A stretch of DNA of 33,824 nucleotides. Origin: an uncultured Fibrobacter sp. (lineage in GTDB: Bacteria > Fibrobacterota > Fibrobacteria > Fibrobacterales > Fibrobacteraceae). The notes under the pieces are model-generated. The model had not been told where the DNA came from and made no database searches. It saw nothing but the letters and a program-made list of their open reading frames with translations. Shown here piece after piece: positions 23,557 to 31,547 of this stretch. Made by a program: the position numbers and the translations under genes. Each line of letters opens with the position of its first letter. Position 1 is the stretch's first letter. The DNA lies in assembly GCA_946408125.1 (NCBI GenBank), contig CAMJQW010000023.1:1-33824 (forward strand). Reading direction: 5' to 3'.

Positions 23557-24764
23557 AGGTCACCCCCTTCGGGGAGCGAATCCTTGACCGGGACATACAG
23601 GATCTCGTCCGAACCGCTTTCAGGATTATCCGATTTTTCGGGAGGCCTGCCCACCACCACCTGCTTGTTCACGAGCGGGTCCTCGTTCGCATAAAGCCCT
23701 ACGCGAAGCACGGGATCCATCGGCCGTGCCGCCGGAGACCACGGCGCAGGGCGTTTCGCGTACCTGATTGTCGCAGGCGGAATCCTCGCGAGCGCATCCA
23801 TCAAGTTCTTACGGCTCTCGCTACCGCCTTCAAGCGCAATTTCCTCGTCATCGATAAAGAATCGCCCGAGGATGCCGCGGTCCAGAAGCCACTCCCCAAT
23901 TCCCGCCGTGATGCGGATAGCGTCCTCAAGGCGATAGCGATCCGCAAACGCGGGCGAAGCCGTATCCAGAAGCAGTATCACGCCCGCGCCGCGTTCCACC
24001 TCGAATTCCTTGGTGAACGGCTTGCCGTAACGTGCAAAAGCCTTGTGGTGCAAATCCCGCAGGGAATCTCCCTCGCGGTACGGGCGCACTCCGATAAAGT
24101 TCATGCCACGCGCGATACTCGGCATCAGGAACGGCGCAAAAGCCATTCCGGACGCTCCCTGCGTGAGGAAAAGGAACGAGTTCACCTTGAACGGACGCGG
24201 ATACACCAGGAGTTCCACGGAACCCGCGTAAGCGAAAGGCCAGCGCAGCATTCCCATGATTTCAATTACGTTCGCCGACACCTTTTTCAGCATGAAGGAG
24301 CCCCGGCTCGATGTCTTCACGTAGCATTCCACACGGGGCGACTCCCCCGCACGCACCTTGAGCGCATCCGATTCTACAGCCGAAAGCGACGGAGGCAACC
24401 GATTCGCCGAGAGCATCACGCAATCGAGCGTAGAACGAGCCGCGATAACCGCCGACACCGTCGCCACCTCCCCTTCGCGCACCCGGTTCACCGTAACGTT
24501 CTCGACTGAGACTTTGCTCCGTTTCGCCGTAACGAACAGGCTAAACACGAGCCCCAGAAAGAACAGGAAATCGAGACCGCCGAAAATCCACGCCATCCAG
24601 AAACCGGGAACCGCTCCCGCAAACATCGAAAGCAAGAACAACGAGGCCAGGGCGCGGCCAGCCGGGGTAAAATAATCCTGCCACCAGAAGTATATCGCCA
24701 TCAGGAGTCCCGTCTTTTTCGGGGCCCGCGGAATCGAACGAACGAACCAGTGGAAGAGAGACAT
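23553..24764 (-). CDS. DUF58-family protein
   Basis: A 403-residue protein with two membrane helices near the N-terminus (~30-75, LASLFLLSMFAGAVPGFWMAWIF and FLFFLGLVFSLFV), a beta-rich region (~85-195), and the DUF58 core. Its signature is GVRPYREGDSLRDLHHKAFARYGKPFTKEF followed by a vWA-like strand GVILLLDTASP. DUF58 proteins are encoded with MoxR ATPases and are likely clients or partners of them in envelope assembly. It is the middle gene of moxR-DUF58-transglutaminase: 30 bases after moxR, four-base overlap with the next. Confidence 0.9.
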   Translation of the reverse strand: MSLFHWFVRSIPRAPKKTGLLMAIYFWWQDYFTPAGRALASLFLLSMFAGAVPGFWMAWIFGGLDFLFFLGLVFSLFVTAKRSKVSVENVTVNRVREGEVATVSAVIAARSTLDCVMLSANRLPPSLSAVESDALKVRAGESPRVECYVKTSSRGSFMLKKVSANVIEIMGMLRWPFAYAGSVELLVYPRPFKVNSFLFLTQGASGMAFAPFLMPSIARGMNFIGVRPYREGDSLRDLHHKAFARYGKPFTKEFEVERGAGVILLLDTASPAFADRYRLEDAIRITAGIGEWLLDRGILGRFFIDDEEIALEGGSESRKNLMDALARIPPATIRYAKRPAPWSPAARPMDPVLRVGLYANEDPLVNKQVVVGRPPEKSDNPESGSDEILYVPVKDSLPEGGDL

Positions 24765-24794
24765 GATCAGGCGAAATACGAGTGGAAAAAGAAT

Positions 24795-25706
24795 TTACTT
24801 GGGGATTCTTACCTGCTTCAGGATTCCTTGTAGGATTTTCTTGCTGGCTTCGGGATTGCCGGAGTCCTTGGCGAACACGCGGTGCTCCATCACCGGGAAA
24901 AATACGCGCTGGATATCGTCGGGATTCACGAAGTCGCGCCCGTCCACGAACGCACACGCCTGCGCCATGCGCACCAGGTTGAGGCCCGCACGGGGACTTG
25001 CCGCCAGACGGACATCGCCTTCACTGCGGGTCGCCTGCACGAGCGCAATCACGTAACGCTCCAGCGCCTCGTCGATATGGATCTTCCTGACCGATTCGCG
25101 AGCCTTCAAGATCTCTTCGGGAGTGGTCACCGCCTTCAGGGAATCAATCGGACGGCCCACGCGGTGCGCCCTCAATATGGCAAGTTCCGTATCCTCGGAA
25201 GGATACCCTACCGAAATGCGCACCATGAAGCGGTCCATCTGCGCCTCGGGCAGCGGGAAAACGCCATGGAATTCAACCGGATTCTCGGTCGCAAGCACCA
25301 TGAAGAGTTCGGGCAACGCAAAACGTTCACCTTCGAGCGAAACCTGCCGTTCTTCCATCGCTTCCAGAAGCGCACTCTGCGTACGCGGCGAGGCACGGTT
25401 AATCTCGTCCGCCAAGAGGACCTGCGTAAAGACGGGTCCCTTCCTGATTTCAAATTCACCCGTATTCGCACGGAACACCGCACCGCCCGTCACATCGGCA
25501 GGCAACAGGTCGGGCGTAAACTGTATTCGCGCAAAATCGGCCCCGATAGCCGCCGCAAGCGCTCTCGAGAGAGTCGTCTTGCCCGTACCCGGGACATCCT
25601 CGACGAGCACGTGGCCATCCGCCAGAAGCGCCATCACCAACAGCTCTACCGTCTCGGGCTTGCCGAGCAACACCCCGTTCAGGGCTTGAATCAATTCCTT
25701 AATCAT
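24795..25706 (-). CDS. MoxR-family AAA+ ATPase
   Basis: A 303-residue MoxR ATPase. Motifs: VLLGKPETVELLVMALLADGHVLVEDVPG with Walker A PGTGKTTL (Lys 43), FARIQFTPDLLPADVTG, Walker B VLLADEINRASPRTQSALLEAMEE, sensor 1 LVMATENP-like FMVLATENPVEF, LPEAQMDRFMVRI, and sensor 2 ASPRAGLNLVRMAQA. MoxR proteins are chaperone-like ATPases that help mature envelope or metal-binding proteins; the DUF58 neighbour is the likely partner. It is the first gene of its operon. No vWA/BatA gene is present. ATG 25706 has no Shine-Dalgarno and lies six bases from a TATATT box. Confidence 0.94.
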   Translation of the reverse strand: MIKELIQALNGVLLGKPETVELLVMALLADGHVLVEDVPGTGKTTLSRALAAAIGADFARIQFTPDLLPADVTGGAVFRANTGEFEIRKGPVFTQVLLADEINRASPRTQSALLEAMEERQVSLEGERFALPELFMVLATENPVEFHGVFPLPEAQMDRFMVRISVGYPSEDTELAILRAHRVGRPIDSLKAVTTPEEILKARESVRKIHIDEALERYVIALVQATRSEGDVRLAASPRAGLNLVRMAQACAFVDGRDFVNPDDIQRVFFPVMEHRVFAKDSGNPEASKKILQGILKQVRIPK

Positions 25707-25718
25707 ATTTTAAATATA
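25707..25718 (-). promoter_or_regulatory. TATATT -10 box abutting the moxR start
   Basis: On the - strand TATATT (25718-25713) is followed by six bases and the ATG at 25706. No ribosome-binding site is visible. The gap to the upstream nadE stop is only 48 bases, so this promoter would separate moxR from the nitrogen block. Confidence 0.45.
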
Positions 25719-25754
25719 TGAAATTAAGGTTGTGCAGGAACAAAAAAAAGTGAT

Positions 25755-27707
25755 TTATAGCCAATCCGTATAACCGGAATCACTCGGCATGCGCCAATCC
25801 GCACGGGGCGACAGCGAAATCGTGCCTACCTTCGGGCCGTCGGGAATGCAGCTGCGCTTGAACTGCTGCGTAAAGAAACGGCGCACAAAGACCGCAAGGG
25901 CCTTCTTGAGTTCATCTTCGCCAAACTTCGATGCAAACGCATACTTGGCGAGGAACAACATCTTTTCGGGCGTGGCACCGTATTTCGCGAAATGATAGAG
26001 GTAAAAATCGTGGATTTCGTAGGCGCCCAAAATGCTTTCCGTCTTCTGCGCAATCTGCCCGCCCTCATCGGCAGGCAAAAGCTCGGGCGAAACGGGCGTA
26101 TCGAGGATGTCCTTGAGAACGGATGCGAGGGCCGCGCCGTTTTCGCCAGCTTCAAGACGCGCGGAGCGGTCGGCATACCAGCCGACGATATGGCGCACGA
26201 GCGTCTTCGGAATATCGCAATTCACCGCATACATCGACATGTGATCGGCATTGTAGGTACTCCAGCCGAGCGCAATTTCGGAAAGGTCTCCCGTTCCTAC
26301 GACAATGCCCCCTTCGCTATTCGCAATGTCCATCAGAATCTGCGTACGCTCGCGGGCCTGCACGTTCTCGTAGGTCACGTCGAGCGTTTGCGGGTCGTGC
26401 CCGATATCGGAGAAATGCTGCAGGCACGCCTTCTGGATATCGACGGTACGCAATTCCACTCCGAGAAGTTCCGCTAACGTGACCGCATTGTTCCTGGTGC
26501 GCTTCGTCGTACCGAATCCGGGCATCGTGAGCGCGAGAATCTGATTCGCAGGACGCTTCAGAAGTTTGTACGTTTCCGCGACAACGAGCAGCGCAAGCGT
26601 AGAATCAAGGCCGCCCGAAAGCCCGATGACGGCGCGGGCGGAATGCGACGCTTCGAGTCGCTTTGCAAGTCCTGCGCACTGGATATTGAAAATCTCGGTG
26701 CAGGACTTGTCGCGATTTTCGATGGACGAAGGCACGAAAGGCGTCGGGGAAACATAGCGGTACTGGAGTTTTTCCAGAGGACGGAGGCCATCGAAAATCG
26801 CCGCCCGCGCATACGCACTCCGGCTGTCGTAATCCTGGAACGAGCCTTCGCTCAGACGTTGCATATTCAGGCGCTGCACATCCACGTCGGCATAGAGGAT
26901 TTCCGTCTCGCGCGAGAAAGGCTTGCTTTCGGCCAGCAGGCTCCCGTTTTCGGCAATCATCAAGTGACCACTGAAAACCATGTCCGTCGTCGATTCGTGC
27001 ACTCCGGCAGAAGCGTAGACATAAGCCGCCATGCAACGCGCCGACTGGTTCATCACCAGGTTACGGCGGTAATCGCGCTTGCCCACAAGCGCATCGCTTG
27101 CCGAAAGGTTCACGATGACATTCGCACCGGCGAGGGCGAGTTCGCCGCTCGGCGGGACAGGCGTCCACAAATCCTCGCAAAGTTCGGCACCGACGCGAAC
27201 TTCGGAGCCTTCACCCTTCACCGTAAAGAAATTCGTGACAGGCACCTCGCCCACGCCTTCCAAACGGCAAAGGAGCGGGCCACCCTGCGCACCGCCGCGA
27301 AGCAGATCGCGGCCGCTGGAAAAATGGCGTTTCTCGTAGAACTCGCGCTGGTTCGGCAAAAATGTCTTCGGGGTCACCGCGACCAGCTTGCCGCGCTGTA
27401 CAAAGGCAGCGCAATTGTAGAGGGCACCGAACAGGCGGAGCGGAAGCCCCACCGCAATAACCGCGTCGGAATCCTCGAAGGCCTTCGCGATTTGCAGAAG
27501 CGAGCCAAAGCTCTTCTCGAGCAGCTGTTCCTGGTGGAACAAGTCGCTGCAGGTGTATCCCGTAATACAGAGTTCCGGGAACACGACGAAAGCCGCCCCG
27601 TTCGAAACGGCGGCTGTAGCGCTCTTAATGATTTCAGCGGTATTGAATGCGGTATCGGCCACCCTGAGGACAGGCGAAACGCACGCGAAACGGTAAAAGC
27701 CAAACAT
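25755..27707 (-). CDS. nadE: Glutamine-dependent NAD+ synthetase
   Basis: A 650-residue two-domain enzyme that makes NAD+ from deamido-NAD+, ATP and glutamine, the last step of NAD synthesis. The N-terminal nitrilase-like glutaminase domain (~1-280) has the Glu-Lys-Cys triad: Glu 45 in VVFPELCITGY, Lys in VTPKTFLPNQREFYE, and Cys in VGAELCEDLW. The C-terminal synthetase domain has the ATP loop SGGLDS at 364-369, VVGTGDLSEIALGW, and ELLPADEGGQIAQKTE. The length fits the glutamine-dependent class. It starts three bases after the stop of the sigma-54 activator gene with no clear ribosome-binding site, so translation is probably coupled. It is the last gene of the dapF-dapL-activator-nadE run. 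Confidence 0.95.
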   Translation of the reverse strand: MFGFYRFACVSPVLRVADTAFNTAEIIKSATAAVSNGAAFVVFPELCITGYTCSDLFHQEQLLEKSFGSLLQIAKAFEDSDAVIAVGLPLRLFGALYNCAAFVQRGKLVAVTPKTFLPNQREFYEKRHFSSGRDLLRGGAQGGPLLCRLEGVGEVPVTNFFTVKGEGSEVRVGAELCEDLWTPVPPSGELALAGANVIVNLSASDALVGKRDYRRNLVMNQSARCMAAYVYASAGVHESTTDMVFSGHLMIAENGSLLAESKPFSRETEILYADVDVQRLNMQRLSEGSFQDYDSRSAYARAAIFDGLRPLEKLQYRYVSPTPFVPSSIENRDKSCTEIFNIQCAGLAKRLEASHSARAVIGLSGGLDSTLALLVVAETYKLLKRPANQILALTMPGFGTTKRTRNNAVTLAELLGVELRTVDIQKACLQHFSDIGHDPQTLDVTYENVQARERTQILMDIANSEGGIVVGTGDLSEIALGWSTYNADHMSMYAVNCDIPKTLVRHIVGWYADRSARLEAGENGAALASVLKDILDTPVSPELLPADEGGQIAQKTESILGAYEIHDFYLYHFAKYGATPEKMLFLAKYAFASKFGEDELKKALAVFVRRFFTQQFKRSCIPDGPKVGTISLSPRADWRMPSDSGYTDWL

Positions 27708-27710
27708 TTG

Positions 27711-29237
27711 TCAGCGTCCGGACTTTATCCCGAGCTTGTTCATGCGGTAGTTCATCATGCGCGGGGAAACGCCCAAGTCGCGACCGGCAGCCGAAAGGTT
27801 CCCGTTGTTGCGCTTGATCGCTTCCGTGATGATTTCACGCTCGTAATTGGCCATCATCACATCCAGCGGAGCCTTCTTCGAGCCGACTCCACCAGCAGAA
27901 TCGACGCTCAGGCTTGTCTGCAACGAAGGCGGCAAGTTATAGCTGTGGATGCAGTCGTCGCTTGCGGTAAGCACGGCACGTTCCATGCAGTTTTCGAGCT
28001 CACGCACGTTGCCCGGCCAATGATAGCTCATCAGCAGGTTGATAGCCGTTGTCGAAAGGCGAACAATCTTCTTGTTGTAGCGCAAGTTCATCTTCTCGAT
28101 AAAATGTTCCGCAAGCAAGATGATATCGGACTTGCGCTTTGCCAGATCGGGCATAGAGATCGGGAAAATGTTCAGGCGGTAAAAGAGGTCCTCGCGGAAC
28201 TTGCCCTGGGCAATGAGTTCCTCGAGATTACGACTCGTAGCTGCCAAGAAACGCACATCGGAATGGAGTTCCTCGTTGCTACCCACGCGGCTGAAGGTTC
28301 GTTCCTGCAGGAACCGCAGGAGCTTCACCTGAGTTTGCATGGTAAGGTCGCCAATTTCATCCAAGAAAAGCGTACCGCCGTTTGCCGCTTCCGCGCGGCC
28401 GATGCGCCGGTTCATGGCACCCGTGAAAGCACCCTTCTCGTGGCCGAACAGTTCGCTTTCCACCAGATTTTCCGGGAGGGCCGCACAGTTGAGCGTAATG
28501 AAAGGCTTGTCCTTTCTTTCGGACAAATTAACAATCGCGCGGGCAATCATTTCCTTACCCGTACCGCTACCGCCGCGGATCAGGACAGTCGCATCGCTGG
28601 GCGCCACCTGACGCACCTGTTCGTAAATCATCTGCATTTCGCGGCAGTTACCGACTAGATCGCCCGGGTTGTTCGAAAGCATGTCACGAAGCTTGCGGTT
28701 CTCTTCTAGCATCGCCTCGTGTTCGTTATGAAGCTCAATACATTCGTTCGCCGCATCGCCCGTAATGTTTGCGATAATCTCGAGCAGGGCGACATCGCGG
28801 TCCAGGTCCGTCGTTCCATCGACAGGACGGTCGATAGAAAGCGTTCCGATTACATCACCGTCATGAATCAGCGGGACGCAAATGAATGCCACCTGGGAGT
28901 CGTAATGACGGCTTCCGGTACGGTTCAAAAAACGGGAATCCTTGCGCAAGTCAGGAATCACATGGCTGATGCCGCGTTCCGCGACATGGCCCGTAATGCC
29001 CTCGCCCATGCGGTAAAGGCCACGCTGCTTCTCGGATTCCTCGAGTCCGCGAGACGCTTCAATCTTGAGCGTATCGCCAAAAAGCAACGCGAACGTACCG
29101 CGAAGCATCCCGAGTTCGGATTCCAGGATACCGAGCACGTTTTCCAGCAACTTCTCCACATTTCGTTCGTGGATAATCGCGACGCTGATCTTCTGGATGA
29201 CCGAAATATCTGAGCCTATGGGAATGGGCATGGTCAT
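27711..29237 (-). CDS. NifA-type sigma-54-dependent transcriptional activator (GAF-AAA+-Fis HTH)
   Basis: A 508-residue enhancer-binding protein. Residues ~10-170 form a GAF sensory domain (LLENVLGILESELGMLRGTFALL, GEGITGHVAERG, FICVPLIHDGDVIGTLSIDR). The sigma-54 AAA+ domain (~192-430) has Walker A GGSGTGKE at 222-229 (the usual second-position Glu is Gly), the sigma-54 contact loop GAFTGA at 269-274, Walker B TLFLDEIGD, and an arginine-finger region FREDLFYRLNIFPI. A Fis-type HTH (~465-505: REIITEAIKRNNGNLSAAGRDLGVSPRMMNYRMNKLGI) binds DNA. The domain order matches NifA and related activators. It lies 21 bases after dapL, in the same direction. The palindromes upstream of dapF are plausible binding sites, implying autoregulation. 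Nitrogen fixation itself cannot be claimed: no nif genes are in the window. Confidence 0.93.
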   Translation of the reverse strand: MTMPIPIGSDISVIQKISVAIIHERNVEKLLENVLGILESELGMLRGTFALLFGDTLKIEASRGLEESEKQRGLYRMGEGITGHVAERGISHVIPDLRKDSRFLNRTGSRHYDSQVAFICVPLIHDGDVIGTLSIDRPVDGTTDLDRDVALLEIIANITGDAANECIELHNEHEAMLEENRKLRDMLSNNPGDLVGNCREMQMIYEQVRQVAPSDATVLIRGGSGTGKEMIARAIVNLSERKDKPFITLNCAALPENLVESELFGHEKGAFTGAMNRRIGRAEAANGGTLFLDEIGDLTMQTQVKLLRFLQERTFSRVGSNEELHSDVRFLAATSRNLEELIAQGKFREDLFYRLNIFPISMPDLAKRKSDIILLAEHFIEKMNLRYNKKIVRLSTTAINLLMSYHWPGNVRELENCMERAVLTASDDCIHSYNLPPSLQTSLSVDSAGGVGSKKAPLDVMMANYEREIITEAIKRNNGNLSAAGRDLGVSPRMMNYRMNKLGIKSGR

Positions 29238-29258
29238 AAAATAGAAATTCCTAGAAAG

Positions 29259-30467
29259 TTAGAGTTTTTCCTTGATTCTCTTGAGGGCCTCGCAAGTGCG
29301 GTCATAGTCGCCGAAGGCGGTCAAGCGGAAATATCCCTCGCCACACGGGCCAAATCCGCTTCCAGGAGTACCCACCACCTCGCAAGTGGCAAGCAGCCTG
29401 TCGAAGAAATCGAAGGACTTTTCGCCATCCGGAATCTTCCACCAGATATAGGGAGCATGCTCCCCGCCAAAGACCGTATAGCCCGCCGCCGTCAGTTCCT
29501 TGCGGATGACACCCGCCGTGCGCATATATCCTGCAATGACCTGTTTCGTCTGTTCCCAGCCGACCGGGGAATAAATCGCCTCGGCAGCACGCTGGGTCAC
29601 GTAGCTCACGCCGTTGAACTTGGTGCACTGTCGACGGTTCCACATCGAGCGGAGTTTCGAAAGCTCATGCGGAATCACCGTATAGGCGCAACGCACACCC
29701 GTAAAGCCGGCCGTCTTGCTGAAGCTGCGGAACTCGATCGCGCAGGTGCGTGCCCCCAGAATCTCGTAAATGGAATGCGGAAGCGCTTCGTCGCGGATGT
29801 AGCAGTTGTATGCCCCGTCAAAGAGGATGATCGCGCCATTCGCATTCGCGTAATCCACGAACTTCTGCAGCGTTTCGCGGTTGAGCACCGTACCCGTCGG
29901 GTTATTCGGGCTGCACAGGTATATCAACTGCACCGGATTTTTTGGTAAATCGGGTTGGAAAGCATTCTCCGCATTCGACGCGAGGTAGGTCACCTTAGAA
30001 AAATGCCCGTCATCCTGCAACACGCCCGCGCGGCCAGCCATCACATTTGAGTCCAAATAGACCGGATATACCGGATCGGGGATGGCAATCTTTACATTTT
30101 CTGTAAAAAGCTCCTGGATATTCGCGACATCGCACTTGGAGCCGTCGCTCACGAAGATGTCGTCAGGATCCATCTCGATACCGCGGGAGGTGTATTCGCC
30201 GCGGACAATGGCCTCGCGCACGAAATCGTAGCCCTGCTCGGGGCCGTAACCGCGGAAAGTTCCCTTCTCGGCCATCTCGTCGACAGCCGCGTGCATGGCC
30301 TTGATGACTTCGGGAATGAGAGGAGTCGTCACATCGCCAATGCCAAGACGGATGATATCGGCATCGGGCTTCTTGGCCTGGTATTCCTTGATTTTCTGGG
30401 CGATGGTAGAGAACAGGTAGCTACCGGGAAGAAGGTCGTAATTTGTGTTTATGAAAGAAATGCTCAT
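29259..30467 (-). CDS. dapL: LL-diaminopimelate aminotransferase
   Basis: A 402-residue PLP enzyme that converts tetrahydrodipicolinate directly to LL-diaminopimelate with glutamate as amino donor, bypassing the succinylase and acetylase steps of lysine/peptidoglycan precursor synthesis. DapL features: NYDLLPGSYLFSTIAQKIKEY, IIRLGIGDVTTPLIPEVI, GYGPEQGYDFVREAI, FVSDGSKCDVANIQELF, IPDPVYPVYLDSNVMAGR, LCSPNNPTGT, and the PLP lysine 251 in FRSFSKTAGFTG. The pairing with dapF, the next enzyme, supports the call. No Shine-Dalgarno is visible before ATG 30467. The coding sequence contains TTTACA-N5-TGTAAA (30091-30107), the same palindrome as in the dapF promoter region. Confidence 0.96.
   Translation of the reverse strand: MSISFINTNYDLLPGSYLFSTIAQKIKEYQAKKPDADIIRLGIGDVTTPLIPEVIKAMHAAVDEMAEKGTFRGYGPEQGYDFVREAIVRGEYTSRGIEMDPDDIFVSDGSKCDVANIQELFTENVKIAIPDPVYPVYLDSNVMAGRAGVLQDDGHFSKVTYLASNAENAFQPDLPKNPVQLIYLCSPNNPTGTVLNRETLQKFVDYANANGAIILFDGAYNCYIRDEALPHSIYEILGARTCAIEFRSFSKTAGFTGVRCAYTVIPHELSKLRSMWNRRQCTKFNGVSYVTQRAAEAIYSPVGWEQTKQVIAGYMRTAGVIRKELTAAGYTVFGGEHAPYIWWKIPDGEKSFDFFDRLLATCEVVGTPGSGFGPCGEGYFRLTAFGDYDRTCEALKRIKEKL
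30091..30107. promoter_or_regulatory. TTTACA-N5-TGTAAA palindrome inside dapL
   Basis: TTTACA (30091-30096), TTTTC, TGTAAA (30102-30107). It has the same arms and spacer length as the two palindromes upstream of dapF at 31524-31580. It encodes part of FTENVKIA, so it may be coincidence or a third activator site. Confidence 0.35.
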
Positions 30468-30485
30468 AATTAATGTGAAATGTGA

Positions 30486-30512
30486 AGTGTGTAATGTGTG
30501 ATGTGGAATGTG
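30486..30512 (+). repeat. 27-bp dispersed TG-rich repeat, copy 2, in the dapF-dapL gap
   Basis: AGTGTGTAATGTG, one variable base, GATGTGGAATGTG; 26 of 27 positions match the - strand of 20563-20589. An 11-base part (TGTGTAATGTG, 30488-30498) recurs inverted at 30584-30594, so the gap is bracketed by inverted repeats about 85 bases apart. The gap also contains GGTGC-TAAA-GCACC (30557-30570), a small hairpin with no T-run. Confidence 0.65.
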
Positions 30513-30595
30513 GGATTATTCATTTGTCATTTCCTCATAGAGGATAACTCTACTAAGGTGCTAAAGCACCAAGTATCGTTTATCACATTACACAT

Positions 30596-31393
30596 CTATA
30601 TAGTTCCTCTAAATACTTCTGCTGCGGGCCCGGTCATGAGGACAGGGCCGTTCTCCTCGTGCTTGATATGGAGCGTCCCGCCATCCAGGACGACATCTGC
30701 TTCGACGCCCACGCGGCCCGTGCGCTGGGCCGCAACGAGGGTTGCGCAACTTCCGGTTCCGCAAGCCATCGTGACGCCGCAACCCCGTTCCCAAACCCGC
30801 ATGCGGATTTGGGTGGGCGTCACCACCTGCGCGAACTCAATGTTGCATCTGTCCGGAAACTGGCGGTCGCATTCCAACACGCGGCCCCAAGCCTCCAATT
30901 GAATTTTCTCAATATCATCCACAAAAATCACCGCGTGCGGGTTCCCCATGGAAACCGTCTCGGCAGTAAAGTCATAGCAGTCGGCCGTAAGCTTGATGGA
31001 GTCGAGGAACTTTCTCGGGAGGCCCATGTCCACGCAGACGCGGCCGTCATCGAGGAGTTCCGGACGGACAAGGCCGCTTTTGGTATGCAGGTTGAACACC
31101 TTCTGTTCCGGTTTTGCAAGTCCGCGATTACGGATAAACTTCGCCACGCAGCGGGTCGCATTCCCGCACATCGCCGCTTCCGAACCATCCGCATTGAAGA
31201 TCCTCATCTCGAAATCGACTCCGGGGTTGCTTTCCAGCGGAGTCACAGTCACCACACCATCGGCACCAATGCCGAAACGACGGTCGCAGAGTTTAATAAT
31301 GCGCTGTTCAAAGCCGTCGCCGAAATCAAGACTTTCGCCCGGTTCCAGAAGCACGAAATCGTTGCCCAGGCCCGTCCACTTCGAGAAATTCAT
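30596..31393 (-). CDS. dapF: Diaminopimelate epimerase
   Basis: A 265-residue enzyme that interconverts LL- and meso-diaminopimelate, supplying peptidoglycan and lysine synthesis. Both catalytic cysteines are present: Cys 76 in FNADGSEAAMCGNATRC and Cys 211 in CGVTMACGTGSCATLVA. The typical N-terminus FSKWTGLGNDFVLLEPG and the MGNPHAVIFVDD motif are also seen. GGAG lies 13 bases before the ATG. It is preceded by a sigma-54 promoter, with a predicted leader of about 27 bases. It is followed after 128 bases by dapL, the preceding enzyme in the pathway. Confidence 0.96.
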   Translation of the reverse strand: MNFSKWTGLGNDFVLLEPGESLDFGDGFEQRIIKLCDRRFGIGADGVVTVTPLESNPGVDFEMRIFNADGSEAAMCGNATRCVAKFIRNRGLAKPEQKVFNLHTKSGLVRPELLDDGRVCVDMGLPRKFLDSIKLTADCYDFTAETVSMGNPHAVIFVDDIEKIQLEAWGRVLECDRQFPDRCNIEFAQVVTPTQIRMRVWERGCGVTMACGTGSCATLVAAQRTGRVGVEADVVLDGGTLHIKHEENGPVLMTGPAAEVFRGTI

Positions 31394-31430
31394 AGTTTTT
31401 CAACGCTCCATTTTTCGTTTTGTGTCTTTA

Positions 31431-31449
31431 TTGCAAAAAATGTGCCAAC
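31431..31449 (-). promoter_or_regulatory. Sigma-54 (-24/-12) promoter of dapF
   Basis: On the - strand TTGGCAC (31448-31442) and TTGCA (31436-31432) are separated by five bases, matching TGGCAC-N5-TTGCW with the GG and GC dinucleotides exactly 12 bases apart. The predicted start is near 31420, about 27 bases from the dapF ATG. A sigma-54 activator gene lies downstream in the same gene run. Confidence 0.82.
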
Positions 31450-31452
31450 TTT

Positions 31453-31463
31453 ACAAAATTTGT
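31453..31463. promoter_or_regulatory. Degenerate ACA-N5-TGT half-palindrome next to the -24 box
   Basis: ACA (31453-31455), AAATT, TGT (31461-31463), with TTTACA on the left and TGTTAT on the right. It resembles the two perfect palindromes upstream but has lost part of the right arm. It is four bases from the -24 element, so it could affect promoter access if bound. Confidence 0.35.
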
Positions 31464-31523
31464 TATAAATAGCCAAAATTTGCCGTTTTTGAGCTAAATT
31501 AAGCAATTCTCAATCATTCTGTC

Positions 31524-31542
31524 TTTTACATTATTTGTAAAA
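31524..31542. promoter_or_regulatory. Palindrome TTTTACA-N5-TGTAAAA, proximal candidate activator site
   Basis: TTTTACA (31524-31530), TTATT, TGTAAAA (31536-31542), a perfect seven-base inverted repeat. Its centre (31533) is about 113 bases upstream of the predicted sigma-54 start and 31 bases from the centre of the distal copy, i.e. three helical turns. Position and phasing fit an enhancer for a sigma-54 activator. Confidence 0.6.
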
Positions 31543-31547
31543 ATAAA

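Noticed and set aside
26643..28658. 671-codon + strand frame spanning nadE and the sigma-54 activator
   Set aside because: It crosses two well-supported - strand genes and shows no domain; antisense shadow.
27711..29237. Calling this gene nifA and inferring nitrogen fixation
   Set aside because: Domain order alone does not distinguish NifA from other GAF-type sigma-54 activators, and no nitrogenase gene is in the window.
30557..30570. GGTGC-TAAA-GCACC hairpin as a terminator between dapF and dapL
   Set aside because: The stem is only five pairs and no T-run follows on the - strand, so co-transcription of dapF and dapL remains the better reading.
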